A stretch of DNA of 64,000 bases from Cryptomeria japonica. Lineage: Eukaryota > Streptophyta > Pinopsida > Cupressales > Cupressaceae. The stretch is from assembly GCF_030272615.1 (NCBI RefSeq), contig NC_081410.1, positions 253,875,533 to 253,939,532 of the forward strand, given 5' to 3'. Below, in pieces: positions 54,790 to 64,000 of the stretch. The notes beneath the pieces are model-generated. The model did no database searches. It was not told the DNA's origin and worked only from the letters and a program-made list of their open reading frames with translations. Position 1 is the stretch's first letter; every line of letters starts with the position of its first letter. The position numbers were made by a program, and so were the translations under genes.

Positions 54790-56841
54790 CTTAGCCACAT
54801 TATCAAAGCCTCGAATGGGATGAGAGTCAGCCCCAATAAGGGATGTATCCACATTCATCTTATGCAATAGATTAATGCTACACACATTAAGGCCAAAACC
54901 ATTATCTACCAGTGTTCGTCTTATAGCAGTGTCATTTATGATAACCACAATCATCAAGGGATCATATTGATGCTGAATTTCACTAGTAGGCAACTCATCT
55001 TGGGTAAAAACAATTTGAGCTTTAGGATTCATCACAGAGTTAACCAAAGACACTATATTACTAGATGTATTAGGTGGAGGAACATTCAAATCTTTCAAGG
55101 CATCTTGTAACATTCCATGATGAGCGGAAGAAGTTTGGATCAAATCCCAAAGGGATATCTTAGCAGGGGTAGCTTTAAGTTGTTCTATGAGATCATATTC
55201 CTTACCGAGAACTTGTGAAATACGTGGAGCTTGCGGAAGAATAGGTTGGGAAGGAGGAAGTGAAGTGGGGATAACTGGAGGAGGATTAGGTTGCCTATTG
55301 TTTCTTGTGTTATAGGTATGAGCAACCACATGATAACTCTCTCTAGTCAGTTGCTTAGCATACTCATAAGGGCTCTTAGTAGAGTAACCTCCTTGCACAA
55401 TAATAATAGGTTTCTTAGGAGTGCAAAAAGAATCATTAGCATAACCACCTTGAACCACTAAGATAGGCTTATTTAAAGGTTGAGAATTTTGAGAAGGACA
55501 AGCACCTTGGACAGTGAAGAGAGGTTTGTTAGGTGTCTCATTCACATGTATCAAATTGATTGAGGATGGTTTAGAGGAATGAACAAAAGTTTTGGAAGAA
55601 TTATTGATAGTCTTCTCTTGCACTAAAATCTTATCATGGATTAAATCAATTTTAGGAGAGAGACAAGGAATAGCCATTGATGTTCTAGTAGGGAGAGTAA
55701 TACTAGGAAAGGTCATATCATCCTCTATCATCAAAGGATCTACATGGGGAATAAACTCTCTAGGAGAAGGATCAACATTACTCTCTAAAGTCTCACTTTT
55801 GAGAGGGAGATCTTTGAAAGAGATGTTAACCATCTTGCTTTGAACTAGGGTTTCCTTATGAGTAGAACCAAGTTGAGGAGAGGGAGATGCTTTATTTTTA
55901 GAGGGAGAATAATTGAGATTCAAGGAAGGTGAGAAACTATCAAGGGAGTTTTCAATCTTGATTTCATCCCCTTTGGCTAGGGTTCTCTCACAAGGTAGAG
56001 AATAATCTACACCTTCTTCTAATGGTTCATCCCAAATAGTGAGGTTGTTGAAAGGAATGTTTGAAGTATTGTCAATTTCGGGAGAGGAGATAACATTGTT
56101 TATTAATTCCTCATCCTTAGGAGGGAGAGCATCAATAGATGTGTTAAAATCATCCTCTTTCCTCAAAATATGTTCAATATGATCTTTAGGGGAGAGAGAA
56201 TTAAAGAAATTGCTTATTATTTAATCTTCTTTCTCTAAGGGATGCTTATGGGTAAGACAAACTTTAGGAGAAGGGTAAGCATTTATCATTAATTCATCAT
56301 CTCTAGTGGGAATTTTGTTGGAAAAGGAAATGCCATCACTAGGAAATGTAGGGATAATGTCATCTTCTTGCAAAAAAGGATCCTCATGAAGGGAGTGTTT
56401 TTTAGGAGGAACATGAACATATTTCTCCAAAGATTCATGCTTAGGAAGGAGATCTTTGAAAGAAGTGTTCATAACCTCTTGTTGCACTAACATGCCCCCA
56501 TTGGAAGGACCAACTTTAGGAGAAAATAATTCAATGTCCATCAATACCTTTTCACTTAGAGAGGAATCATGGAGGGAAGGTGAAGTAACGTTAAGAAAGG
56601 TGTTTATGATATCATTCTCTTCCTCTAGGATAGCTAAATAGGAAGGGCACATTTTAGGAGAATTATCAAGATCACTCTTAAAGACTTCATCCTTAGAGCA
56701 TGGGAGAGTCTCAAAGGGATTGGTAGAAACTCTTTTAGGCACTAAAATGTTGTTATAGATGGGGGGAGGTTCTTTAGAAGAAGGAAAAATTGAAACAAGG
56801 GAAGCTAACCCATTATCACATCTATGGAATGAATGCATCAT
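54790..56841 (-). pseudogene. gag-pol: Gypsy-II Gag-like repetitive ORF and protease
   Basis: One minus-strand frame with a single stop near 56221. The N-terminal two thirds has no recognisable gypsy capsid block; instead a degenerate module recurs, with SPK...LVQ...NxSFKDL...E..E...EDD...FPS, at least at 56600-56380, 55920-55720 and 55690-55580. A short module ending VVQGG or similar (KPLFTVQGAC, KPILVVQGGY, KPIIIVQGGY) occurs three times near 55540-55370. Then the conserved SLWDLIQTSSAHHGMLQDAL region, and the protease with LVDNGFGLNVCSINLL (D-N-G in place of D-S/T-G). It breaks off at IRGFDNVAK. Whether D-N-G is active is unknown. Confidence 0.75.
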
Positions 56842-57156
56842 GACAACAATTTTCCTCTTTCAAATGATAACACATGCAAAATAGAAGAAAATGTTCAATT
56901 TTAACCAATGCAAGCACTTAGAATGTAGATTTAGAAAATGAAATTTATGATTCAAATGAGTTCCTAAATCAGATTTGAAATTATTGATCCCAATTAAGCT
57001 ATCCACAAGTTCAACTTTGAATTGAAAAATTAGGGTTTTAGCAAAAATTTCCTCTAAATTTTTGAATCTTGCAAGAAATTAAAACTTTTAAATACAAATT
57101 TGAATTTGAAAACACTCAAATTTGAAAACATAAATCAGAATTAGAGAAGATTGGAG
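56842..57156 (-). other. Gypsy-II leader
   Basis: About 315 bp of AT-rich sequence between the primer binding site and the ORF, with no gene. Confidence 0.6.
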
Positions 57157-57174
57157 TTCACGTCGGGTTCACCA
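57157..57174 (-). other. Gypsy-II primer binding site
   Basis: Minus strand TGGTGAACCCGACGTGAA, six bases after the LTR end. Same type as the damaged Gypsy-I site at 4207. Confidence 0.7.
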
Positions 57175-57617
57175 AAAATGTGTAGGAGAAAAAGTGACAC
57201 TAAGCAAACATGCCCTAATCCCACTTTCAACCACACACTTGTGGAATACGAAAGAGCCTAGAGGTATCACACAATTGGCTACTTCTTTTTATGGAAGAGA
57301 GAGCCATGGGATACCTATTAGGATTTCTATTCCCTTGTTGCAATTGAAAGATGAAATGATGCAAGTTCAATCCCTAACCCCAAAATGCAAGTATGAACTA
57401 ATAACAAGATTGCAGAATTGAACTTAAATAATGGAAAGCTGTAAACACAAGGACAAGACAAGAATGCAAATGCATACCTGGAGTTAAAATCTGAGTGAAA
57501 ATTTTTAGGATGGGGGCGCAGGCGCCACTGTCCTGATTCTGCCCCTGAAACTGCTCCGGAAACTGCTGTTTTTGCACTCTGGAAAAGCTATCAAAAATGC
57601 TGAAAATGTTGTCTGTC

Positions 57618-57715
57618 AGGAGGACCAGGGTGCCCAACGCCCTTGTCCCAGGGACCAGGGTGCCCAGTGCCCCTGTCCTGGCAGGACCAGGGTGCCCCAC
57701 GCCCCTGTCCTGGTC
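57618..57715. repeat. Palindromic GC-rich minisatellite in the Gypsy-II LTR
   Basis: Three units of about 33 bp (GGACCAGGGTGCCCAACGCC and variants, each closing with CCTGTCCTGG or CTTGTCCCAGG). Equivalent to 19975-20070 and 16200-16340. Confidence 0.7.
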
Positions 57716-57840
57716 TTTTGCTCTGAAATTTGGTGGGAAGGTCGATCTCAGTCTGCTTCTCCCGGATCTGCAACCTGCGGCGTCGTCCGAGTCCCGAAAC
57801 CTGCACTTATATCTGAAAAGGTGTTGTGGGTGGCTATATA

Positions 57841-57862
57841 GGGTTTTGCCTTAGTCAAACCC
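57841..57862 (-). promoter_or_regulatory. Conserved LTR hairpin (Gypsy-II)
   Basis: GGGTTTTG-CCTTAGT-CAAACCC, with one bulge, at the place equivalent to 19511-19535. A TATATA lies just upstream on the plus strand (57834). Confidence 0.45.
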
Positions 57863-58844
57863 CCACTTCGATGATTTCCACCTCCATGAATAGCCAAGTT
57901 GTATTGTAAAATGTATTGTGTGTGCAGACCTAGTGTGTGTGCAAGGTCCTTAAATGCAAGAAAGCAAACTAGAGAAACCTAGAAAGTAAACCCTAATTGC
58001 TTGTAAATGATAATGTAAATGCTCTAAATCAAGATGCAAAGTGATCTAAAGCATGAATAAAGGATATATTGAAGCTTATGCAAAGACATGAAAACAACAT
58101 GAAATCATACCCAACCCTCAAGGGAGGAGTACAAGCCAATCTTCAGTCGGTAATCTCCTATTGTTCTTCAATGTCTTCCAAGCCCTAAATGGATGAATGA
58201 ATTTGATAAGTGCTTGATAGAGGAATGTTGAATGTTGTTGAAGTCTTCAAAGATCTTCTCTTTCGCTGCATATGAGATTCCTGAAAACAAAAATCGGATC
58301 CCTTCAAATGAAGAAAGAGAGCTCTTATGTATGAAACCCTAGGTCATAATTTCAACTTTTGGCCAACCTAGAGATTGAATATCCCGCCAATTTCTTGGGG
58401 TTAAGCTTTATTTTATGATTGGATCGCGCTCCTAAAATTTCAAGAAAAATGTCCGGGACCATGTGCACTCCGGGTGCCATGGTCCCGACAACTTTTCACC
58501 AAATTTTTAGGGCCGTCGGATATGATGATTTTAGAGAGAATCCCGAAGTTACAGGTGATTTCGAGATGTTTTGACCCCGAAACCAAGCCCCCAAGTTCGA
58601 AATAGGACTTAATTAGGGTTTTTGATTAAATTGGAGGAATAAAATGAAAAGGGCACACTTTAATGAAAGGGGCCCAACTTTATGATGTAGGAGATGATAA
58701 AATAGAACCTTAGACCTAATTAATTCAATTAATTAAGTGCCTAAGGAGAAATGCAATGCAGAATGTAAAATGCACTAAGGCGGGTGCTAAACTAGGTGTG
58801 AAATTGTACCACCCTAGCGAGTGCGTACAATTTACGACGCTACA

Positions 58845-59308
58845 ACAATATATAAGTCAAAAGAGTGTTGTACATAATCAGCTATGTCATTAATTTATCT
58901 ATATAAAAAATGTATCTACATCAAAGCAATATAGACTCATAATCCTCTTTGTGCATGGGTCCTTGAGCATACGGGCACTAGAGGATCCTAATCACTACAT
59001 GGTGGTTGTCAAAGAAGTGAACTGTGATCGAGTAGCTGAGGCACTTTGAGTATGGAGTCCTCTTAATTCCCCTCTCATCTTTGTTATTTTCTATATTTGG
59101 GATGCTATATGCTCTAATTGTGCTAATAGCTCATCTTAGAGAGTATCCTCATGGTATCTTACCTCTACCAAATCATCCATCAATTAACACACTCAAGGGT
59201 AATCAAGGTTGTTAGACTTGTGTGAATATTATTGATACTATTGTCATTGATGTCAAACCAGCTATCCAATTTGGATCAAACAATATATGAAGCCCAAATT
59301 GGTCTAGA
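58845..59308. other. Unassigned spacer between Gypsy-II and Copia-3
   Basis: About 460 bp, AT-rich, with no ORF or element end that I recognise. It does not match the missing distal part of the Copia-1 LTR. Confidence 0.45.
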
Positions 59309-60523
59309 TGTTGTTGTTGGCCATTTGGTGGAATTGATTATGTGTTGCATTGATGTTTTGTTATTGATGTCCACACTAGCTATTCGGATGCTTTACTGGC
59401 ACCCTTCTAGTCCCGGTAGGATGAGTGGTTTCTGGTTAACTTGGATCTGGCATGATCCGATAGGCTTCGGTATAATTTGATGATGGAATTGGCTTGTTCA
59501 TGATACTTATACTCATATTTGGTCAGTTGGTTTTGGTATGGTGATTGGATGTTATCCTGCTTGCTTAGAAGATTGGTTTCTAGTTCTGGCGAGGGTTTCA
59601 CAGACAGAGATTTTAGTGGAGATCTTTGATGAATTACATAAGTGGTGTTGGTGCAGCTTTTGACGGAGTTTCAAGATGTTGTTAGTGATCATGTTTCAGA
59701 CTTTACATTTGGAGATCATTGGTGAAGTGTATGGACCTATACATGGTCCCGGTTGATCTAGGTTATGGACCAGATTTAATGTAACATATGAATAGGACCT
59801 ATTGATGTATTTATGGGATGTCTTATGTGTTAATATTATTTGTTTGGTCTAAGGCCGACATGGTTTGTAATTATGTAATTGGTTTACTATCTGGTAGCCA
59901 ACCTGATTGTTTATGGTTGAGGGTTTGTATAAATAAGATGTAAGATCTCATTGTAGATCATCATAGTTAATGTAAGAGGTCATAGTCAAGAGATGTAATG
60001 TGCAAATAATGTATACCATTTAGGCAAGCGGATCATTGGAGATCGAATTGGGTTTATGTAAGAGGATTTAGTCCTCTGGTATTGAGCTTAACCGGAACTA
60101 TACTCTAGCATAGGAGATGCTATCTTTTGCAGTTCAACACTTCTCTGGATTGTTATTTGGATTTATATGTAGTCAGTGAGGCTCCTTTTATGATGAGCAG
60201 TGCACTCTAGGATATTAGCCTTCCTGCAAGTGTAGGCCCCTTCATTGTAATTCACATACTTACTGCAGAAGTATTATCTTACTATGGGTAGGCTTCCCAT
60301 GTGGTTTTTCCCTTTATTGATTTTTCCACGTAAAAATCTTGGTGTTGTGTGGATGAATTTTATTCTGTGATTATTGTTCATGCTTAATTAGATTAACTTC
60401 TATTCTAGTATTATTGTTTTGCGTTCTAGTATTAAATTTTTAATTGTTGAATGTTCCTGTAATCTATGACAACTGATTCACCCCCCCTCTCAGTTGTCTT
60501 CTAGTTATCTGAATTGTCTAACA
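59309..60523 (+). repeat. Copia-3 5' LTR (start approximate)
   Basis: The right end is firm: ...GAATTGTCTAACA at 60523 before the primer binding site, preceded by the CCCCCCCTCTCAGTTGTC block typical of this copia group. The left end is uncertain because no partner LTR is in the window; TGTTGTTGTTGGCC at 59309 is the best candidate, with TGTGTTGCATTGATG at 59339 as an alternative. Confidence 0.7.
59929..59936 (+). promoter_or_regulatory. TATA box in the Copia-3 LTR
   Basis: TATAAATA in the middle of the LTR, where copia promoters normally place it; transcription would start about 30 bp downstream. Confidence 0.5.
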
Positions 60524-60525
60524 AT

Positions 60526-60536
60526 TGGTATCAAAG
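60526..60536 (+). other. Copia-3 primer binding site (Met type)
   Basis: TGGTATCAAAG, a one-base variant of TGGTATCAGAG, two bases after the LTR. Confidence 0.8.
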
Positions 60537-60581
60537 ATTTGGTCCTCTCTACAGAAAGCTTAACCACTTAAGGAAGATCCT

Positions 60582-61295
60582 ATGGTGACTAATAGTTCAA
60601 GTTCATCCATTTCTTCTGGAGCTATCTTTCAAAGGGATATTCTGAGGCTTGATGGAACAAACTACAAAATATGGAAGATTCATATGGAGACTCATCTAAG
60701 ATGTCTTGGTAAGGAGATTTGGGGGATCACACAGAATGGTGTCACACCCTTTAATCTAGGATCTGGAAATCCTCCTCTGGCAAACCTAGACAAGGAACTT
60801 GAGAATGATTGTAGAGCAAGAGAAGCCCTCTTGTGTGCACTTTCTGATCAGCAAATAATGGGATTAATAGACAAATCATTTGGAAAGGCTATATGGGATA
60901 AGTTGGAGACTCTTAATGAAGGTGACCCTATAGTGAAGATTGCTAAACTTGATGGTTACCAGATGAGATATGAAAACCTAAAGATGGAAGAAGGTGAAAG
61001 GATTACTACATTCATGGAAAGGGTAAATGAGATTGTTATGGGAATTCAATGTTGTGGTGGAGCTTTGAGAAAAGATGAAATTGTTTATAAAGTCCTAAGA
61101 TCCCTACCATCGGCTTACAAAATGAAGGCTACTACTATTAATGAGTTGAAAACAATGGCTAATACATTTGTCAACATAGATACTTTGGTTGGGAAACTAT
61201 CTTCTTTTGAGCTTGAGGAATTTGGACCTTCTAGAGCTATAAAGATTGAACCTAATTTTCATGCATCTACATCTATAATTGGTAAGCAATACTAG
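60582..61295 (+). CDS. gag: Copia-3 Gag (capsid)
   Basis: Starts MVTNSSSSSISSGAIFQRDI, then LRLDGTNYKIWKIHMETHLR, the typical copia Gag opening, FGKAIWDKLETLNEGD, YENLKMEEGERITTFMERVN, and YKVLRSLPSAYKMKATTINE (UBN2 type). 237 codons are open; TAG at 61293 stops it, but the same frame continues into the zinc knuckle and protease, so the stop looks like a mutation inside Gag-Pol. Confidence 0.88.
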   Translation: MVTNSSSSSISSGAIFQRDILRLDGTNYKIWKIHMETHLRCLGKEIWGITQNGVTPFNLGSGNPPLANLDKELENDCRAREALLCALSDQQIMGLIDKSFGKAIWDKLETLNEGDPIVKIAKLDGYQMRYENLKMEEGERITTFMERVNEIVMGIQCCGGALRKDEIVYKVLRSLPSAYKMKATTINELKTMANTFVNIDTLVGKLSSFELEEFGPSRAIKIEPNFHASTSIIGKQY

Positions 61296-62045
61296 AAAGC
61301 TTTATATTCAAAGGAGTTAGAAGATATGATGAGTTTGAGATCCTTGAAGCACTATTTGCTAGAAGAGTACCAAAAGGACCGGTAGGAACTAAGTATGAAG
61401 GAAAAACATCTTTTAAAATGTTTTGCATATAATAATATTGGTCATTTTGCATCTAGATATCCTGAAAGGAATTCAAGATTTGAAGAAAGAGTTAAAAGAT
61501 CATTTAAGCCTAACCCTGGATATAAGAACAAGTATAAATATAAGAAAATTAGAGACAAATCATGCTACATAGAGGATGAGGAAGGCATTATTGATTTGGA
61601 TGATGAACCAATAGAAGACTCTACTAGTGGATCTGGCAATGGGAAGGAATGGGTGTTCTTGACTATCAAGGAAGATGGTCCAGCACTAGAAGAGAATGTA
61701 CCTGAAGAGAAGGCACTTGCTGCTAAAATTGATGACAAGTATGAATGGGTAATTGACAGTGGTTGTTCACATCATATAACTGGAGATAAAGGGAAGTTTC
61801 TATCTTTGCAAGAATTTGATGGTGGACTAGTTAGATTTGGAGGTGAAAGGCGTGTATGGTTAAAGGAAAAGGAAATATATCATTGGATGGTAAGAACAAT
61901 ACTGACAATGTTTATTATGTTGAAGGTTTGAAGCATAATCTTTTGAGTGTAGGACAATTGGTAGACAAGGGATTTTAGTTACAATTCAAGGATGGAAAAT
62001 GCAAAATCATTAATAGATCTGGCTTGGAGATTGTAACCGGTACAT
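61296..62045 (+). pseudogene. gag-pol: Copia-3 Gag zinc knuckle and protease
   Basis: In frame with Gag, after a stop near 61383. The zinc knuckle at about 61419-61460 reads KCFAYNNIGHFASRYPER: the second and third Cys of CX2CX4HX4C are Tyr, each a TGT to TAT change. The protease follows with EWVIDSGCSHHITGDKGKFL (DSG intact), then a frameshift near 61865 before NVYYVEGLKHNLLSV. Stops occur near 61978 and 62046. Confidence 0.85.
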
Positions 62046-62059
62046 AGACAAAAGGTAAC

Positions 62060-62254
62060 ATGTTAAATTTGAACTCTAGTGAGAATACATGTTTGATTAC
62101 ACAGATTGATGAAAGTTGGCTATGGCATAAAAGGTTGTGTCATGTGAATTTTGATTGCATTGTGAAGATCAGTTCAACTAAGGCAGTTAGGGATATACCT
62201 AAGATTGTGAAGCCCTATAATCTAGTATGTAAAGAATGTCAAATGGGTAAATAG
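62060..62254 (+). pseudogene. pol: Copia-3 GAG-pre-integrase (HHCC zinc domain)
   Basis: DESWLWHKRLCHVNFD then YNLVCKECQMGK: both His and both Cys of the zinc-binding domain are intact. A TAG at 62252 interrupts the link to the integrase core, in the same frame. Confidence 0.88.
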
Positions 62255-63262
62255 GTCAGAACCTCTTTTAGGAGTATACAAGATAAATCAAATGATGTTC
62301 TTGATATTATTCATATTGATTTGTGTGGCCCTGCTAGAGTTAAAAGTTTTCATGGTGATAGATATTTCATGCTAATCATTGATGATTATTCTAGAATGAT
62401 GTGGGCTAATTTCTTGAGAGAAAAATATGAAGCATTTGAAAAGTTTAAAATCTTTAAGGCTAAAGTGGAAACTGAGATAGGATTGAATATTAAATGTTTG
62501 GGATCAGATCATGGTGGAGAATTCACATCTGGTGAGTTTAATAACTTTTGTGACAAGCATGGTATAAGAAGACAATTTTCTACTCCCCAGACACCTCAAC
62601 AGAATGGAGTTGTGCAAAGGAAAAACATAACTATCTTGGATGTTGCTAGAACAATGATGATCGAAGCTAATCTACCTCATATCTACTAGAGAGAAGCAGT
62701 GAATATGATGGTTTATACATTCAACAGAGTACATATCAAAGGAGAAAGTGTTAAGACACCTTATGAATTATGGTTTGGCAATACACCTACAGTTAAGTAT
62801 TTTAGAATTTTTGGTGGTAAATGTTATATCAGAAGAGATGATACTATTTGGAAATTTGATCCTAGATGTGATGAAGGCATATTTTTTGGTTATTCTAATG
62901 AAAGCAAAGCATATAGATGTTATAACAAGAAATTGCAAAGAATTGTGGAGAGTGCTAATGTCAAAGTAGATGAGCTAAACAGAAGTCAAATCCGATTTTA
63001 TGAGAAGGAACCGACAGTGGAAATGATTATATCTAAATTGGTAGCACCTTTACCAAAACAAAGAGTTGAACCAATTACTCTGATAACATCAGAGAATTCT
63101 ACAGTAATTGAAGAACAAGGAAGAGGAACAGAGAGTCAGAAGACTCCTAGGTATGTAAGACTGAATCATTTTGAAGATCAAATCATTGGGGATAAGAGCA
63201 ATGGAGTGATGACAAGAAGAAGAATGGAAACTAATGAGGTATGTTTAATTTCACAAGTTTAA
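62255..63262 (+). pseudogene. pol: Copia-3 integrase
   Basis: The core shows FMLIIDDYSRMMWANFL (first Asp), IKCLGSDHGGEFTSGEF (second Asp), and QQNGVVQRKN, where the catalytic Glu (NGVVERKN, 35 residues after the second Asp) is Gln. A TAG at 62687 replaces the Trp of IYWREAV. The C-terminal part (YELWFGNTPTVKYFRIFG, GIFFGYSNESKAYRCYNKK) is open to TAA 63260. The loss of Glu predicts an inactive enzyme. Confidence 0.9.
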
Positions 63263-64000
63263 TCGATGTCGGTAATTGAAGCATGTAAAGATGAACATTA
63301 GTTAAAAGCTATGGAAGAAGAATTAGATCAGATTGAGAAAAATAACACATGGACTTTGGTTCTGCAGCCTAAAAATAAAAAAGTTATTGGAACTAAATGG
63401 GGTTTTAGGAATAAATTGAATGAGGATGGTCAAGTTATAAGGATTAAGGCTAGATCAGTTTGTAAACGATATTCTCAAAAGGAAGGAATTTATTATGGAG
63501 AGACCTTTGCACCTATATCTAGGATTAAAGTTGTAAGATTATTTCTTGCCTATGCTACTTATAAAAACTACAAGGTTTATCAGATGGATGTTAAATGTGC
63601 ATTCTTGAATAGGGATCTTGATGAGGAAGTTTATATTGAGAAACCTAATGGTTTTTCACTTTCAGATGATACAGATATGGTTTGTAGGTTAAGGAAAGAT
63701 TTATATGGATTGAAAGAAGCACCTAAAGCTTGGTATGCAAGGTTGGATAAATATCTTTTGAAGCTTGGTTTTACTAAGGGCAGTGCTGATAGTAATTTAT
63801 ATTATAAAACCACTAATGATGATATACTAATTGTTGAATTATTTGTTGATGACATTATTTTTGGAGGTGAAGATAAGTTATGCATAGAATTTTCTAAGAA
63901 TATGGAGAAAGAATTTGAGATGTCTATGATTGGTAAGATGAAATTTTTCTTAGGTTTGCAGATTACTCAGACTGACAAAGGTATTTTTATCTATCAAACT
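63263..64000 (+). CDS. pol: Copia-3 reverse transcriptase, N-terminal and catalytic part
   Basis: Same frame as integrase. After a TAG at 63299-63301 the frame is open to the window end: [57 protein letters not shown] (motif A), RKDLYGLKEAPKAWYARLD, and LFVDDIIFGGEDKLC, the catalytic motif with FVDD in place of YVDD, then KMKFFLGLQI. The remainder, RNase H and 3' LTR lie beyond. Confidence 0.88.

Larger units (their letters stand above)
54790..58844 (-). mobile_element. Gypsy-II: 5' half of a Ty3/gypsy element, truncated in the protease
   Basis: Minus strand: 5' LTR (58844-57181), primer binding site (57174-57157), short leader, a long repetitive ORF ending in protease, then an abrupt end at about 54790. 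RT, integrase and 3' LTR are absent, and no TSD is possible. The sequence abuts the broken Copia-1 LTR directly. Confidence 0.85.
57181..58844 (-). repeat. Gypsy-II 5' LTR (about 1.66 kb)
   Basis: Minus-strand start TGTAGCGTCGTAAATTG at 58844, end TTTTTCTCCTACA at 57181. It contains the minisatellite at 57618-57715, related palindromic motifs at about 57508-57535 and 58455-58495, and the conserved hairpin at 57841-57862. Its start resembles the solo LTR and Gypsy-I LTR starts. Confidence 0.82.
59309..64000 (+). mobile_element. Copia-3: Ty1/copia element, 5' LTR to RT, continuing past the window
   Basis: 5' LTR, Met-type primer binding site, Gag, protease, GAG-pre-integrase, integrase and most of RT are present in copia order. 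The 3' part is outside the window. It is the least decayed autonomous-type element here, but has several stops, a frameshift and a lost integrase catalytic residue. Confidence 0.9.

Noticed and set aside
58980-59070. Possible RNase H remnant (VVKEVNCDRVAEAL)
   Set aside because: Only a weak resemblance to the last RNase H motif, with no neighbouring domain; too short to support.
1-64000. tRNA, rRNA or other RNA genes
   Set aside because: No cloverleaf or rRNA-like stretch was recognised; the tRNA-like matches are primer binding sites.

Overview
The window is plant nuclear DNA made almost entirely of nested, decayed retrotransposons. I found no host gene, no rRNA or tRNA gene and no CRISPR. 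The mix of plant L1-type LINEs carrying a reverse transcriptase zinc-binding domain plus RNase H, Ty3/gypsy elements (one with a chromodomain) and Ty1/copia elements, in AT-rich and heavily nested DNA, suggests a seed plant with a very large genome. A gymnosperm is plausible, but the sequence alone does not prove it.

Layout. (1) 1-3898: 3' part of LINE A, inserted in the 5' LTR of Gypsy-I. (2) 3899-17288: Gypsy-I (plus strand, Gag and protease only), split by LINE B (7080-13557), which is itself split by a 4.06-kb non-coding TG...CA insertion (8049-12112). (3) 17683-54789: Copia-1 (minus strand), the host of five TE insertions: a gypsy solo LTR (18978-20233) in its 3' LTR; chromodomain element Gypsy-III (21028-27996) between RT and RNase H; a LARD-like element with 4.18-kb LTRs (29682-40668) in the integrase; and Copia-2 (41704-51283, Gag-protease only) at the Gag/protease boundary, with LINE C (46531-51119) inside a Copia-2 LTR. 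(4) 54790-58844: 5' half of minus-strand Gypsy-II, joined abruptly to a broken Copia-1 LTR. (5) 59309-64000: plus-strand Copia-3, running off the window. Most junctions are supported by target-site duplications (TSDs) and by the interrupted reading frame resuming on the far side.

The most unusual feature is a third open reading frame (ORF3) immediately downstream of RNase H in all three LINE copies. It encodes a conserved N-terminal domain, then acidic and Lys/Arg-rich tracts, then a long predicted coiled coil. In LINE C the TSDs enclose both ORF2 and ORF3, so ORF3 belongs to the mobile unit. The three 3' ends share a terminal hairpin whose stem differs in a compensated way.

The second notable item is the LARD-like element, whose internal region encodes an acidic protein of unknown family and no recognisable Gag or Pol. 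Three of the gypsy LTRs also share a palindromic approximately 33-bp minisatellite and a conserved hairpin. All the coding regions carry frameshifts or stop codons, many of them CTAG sites consistent with deamination of methylated CHG sites.
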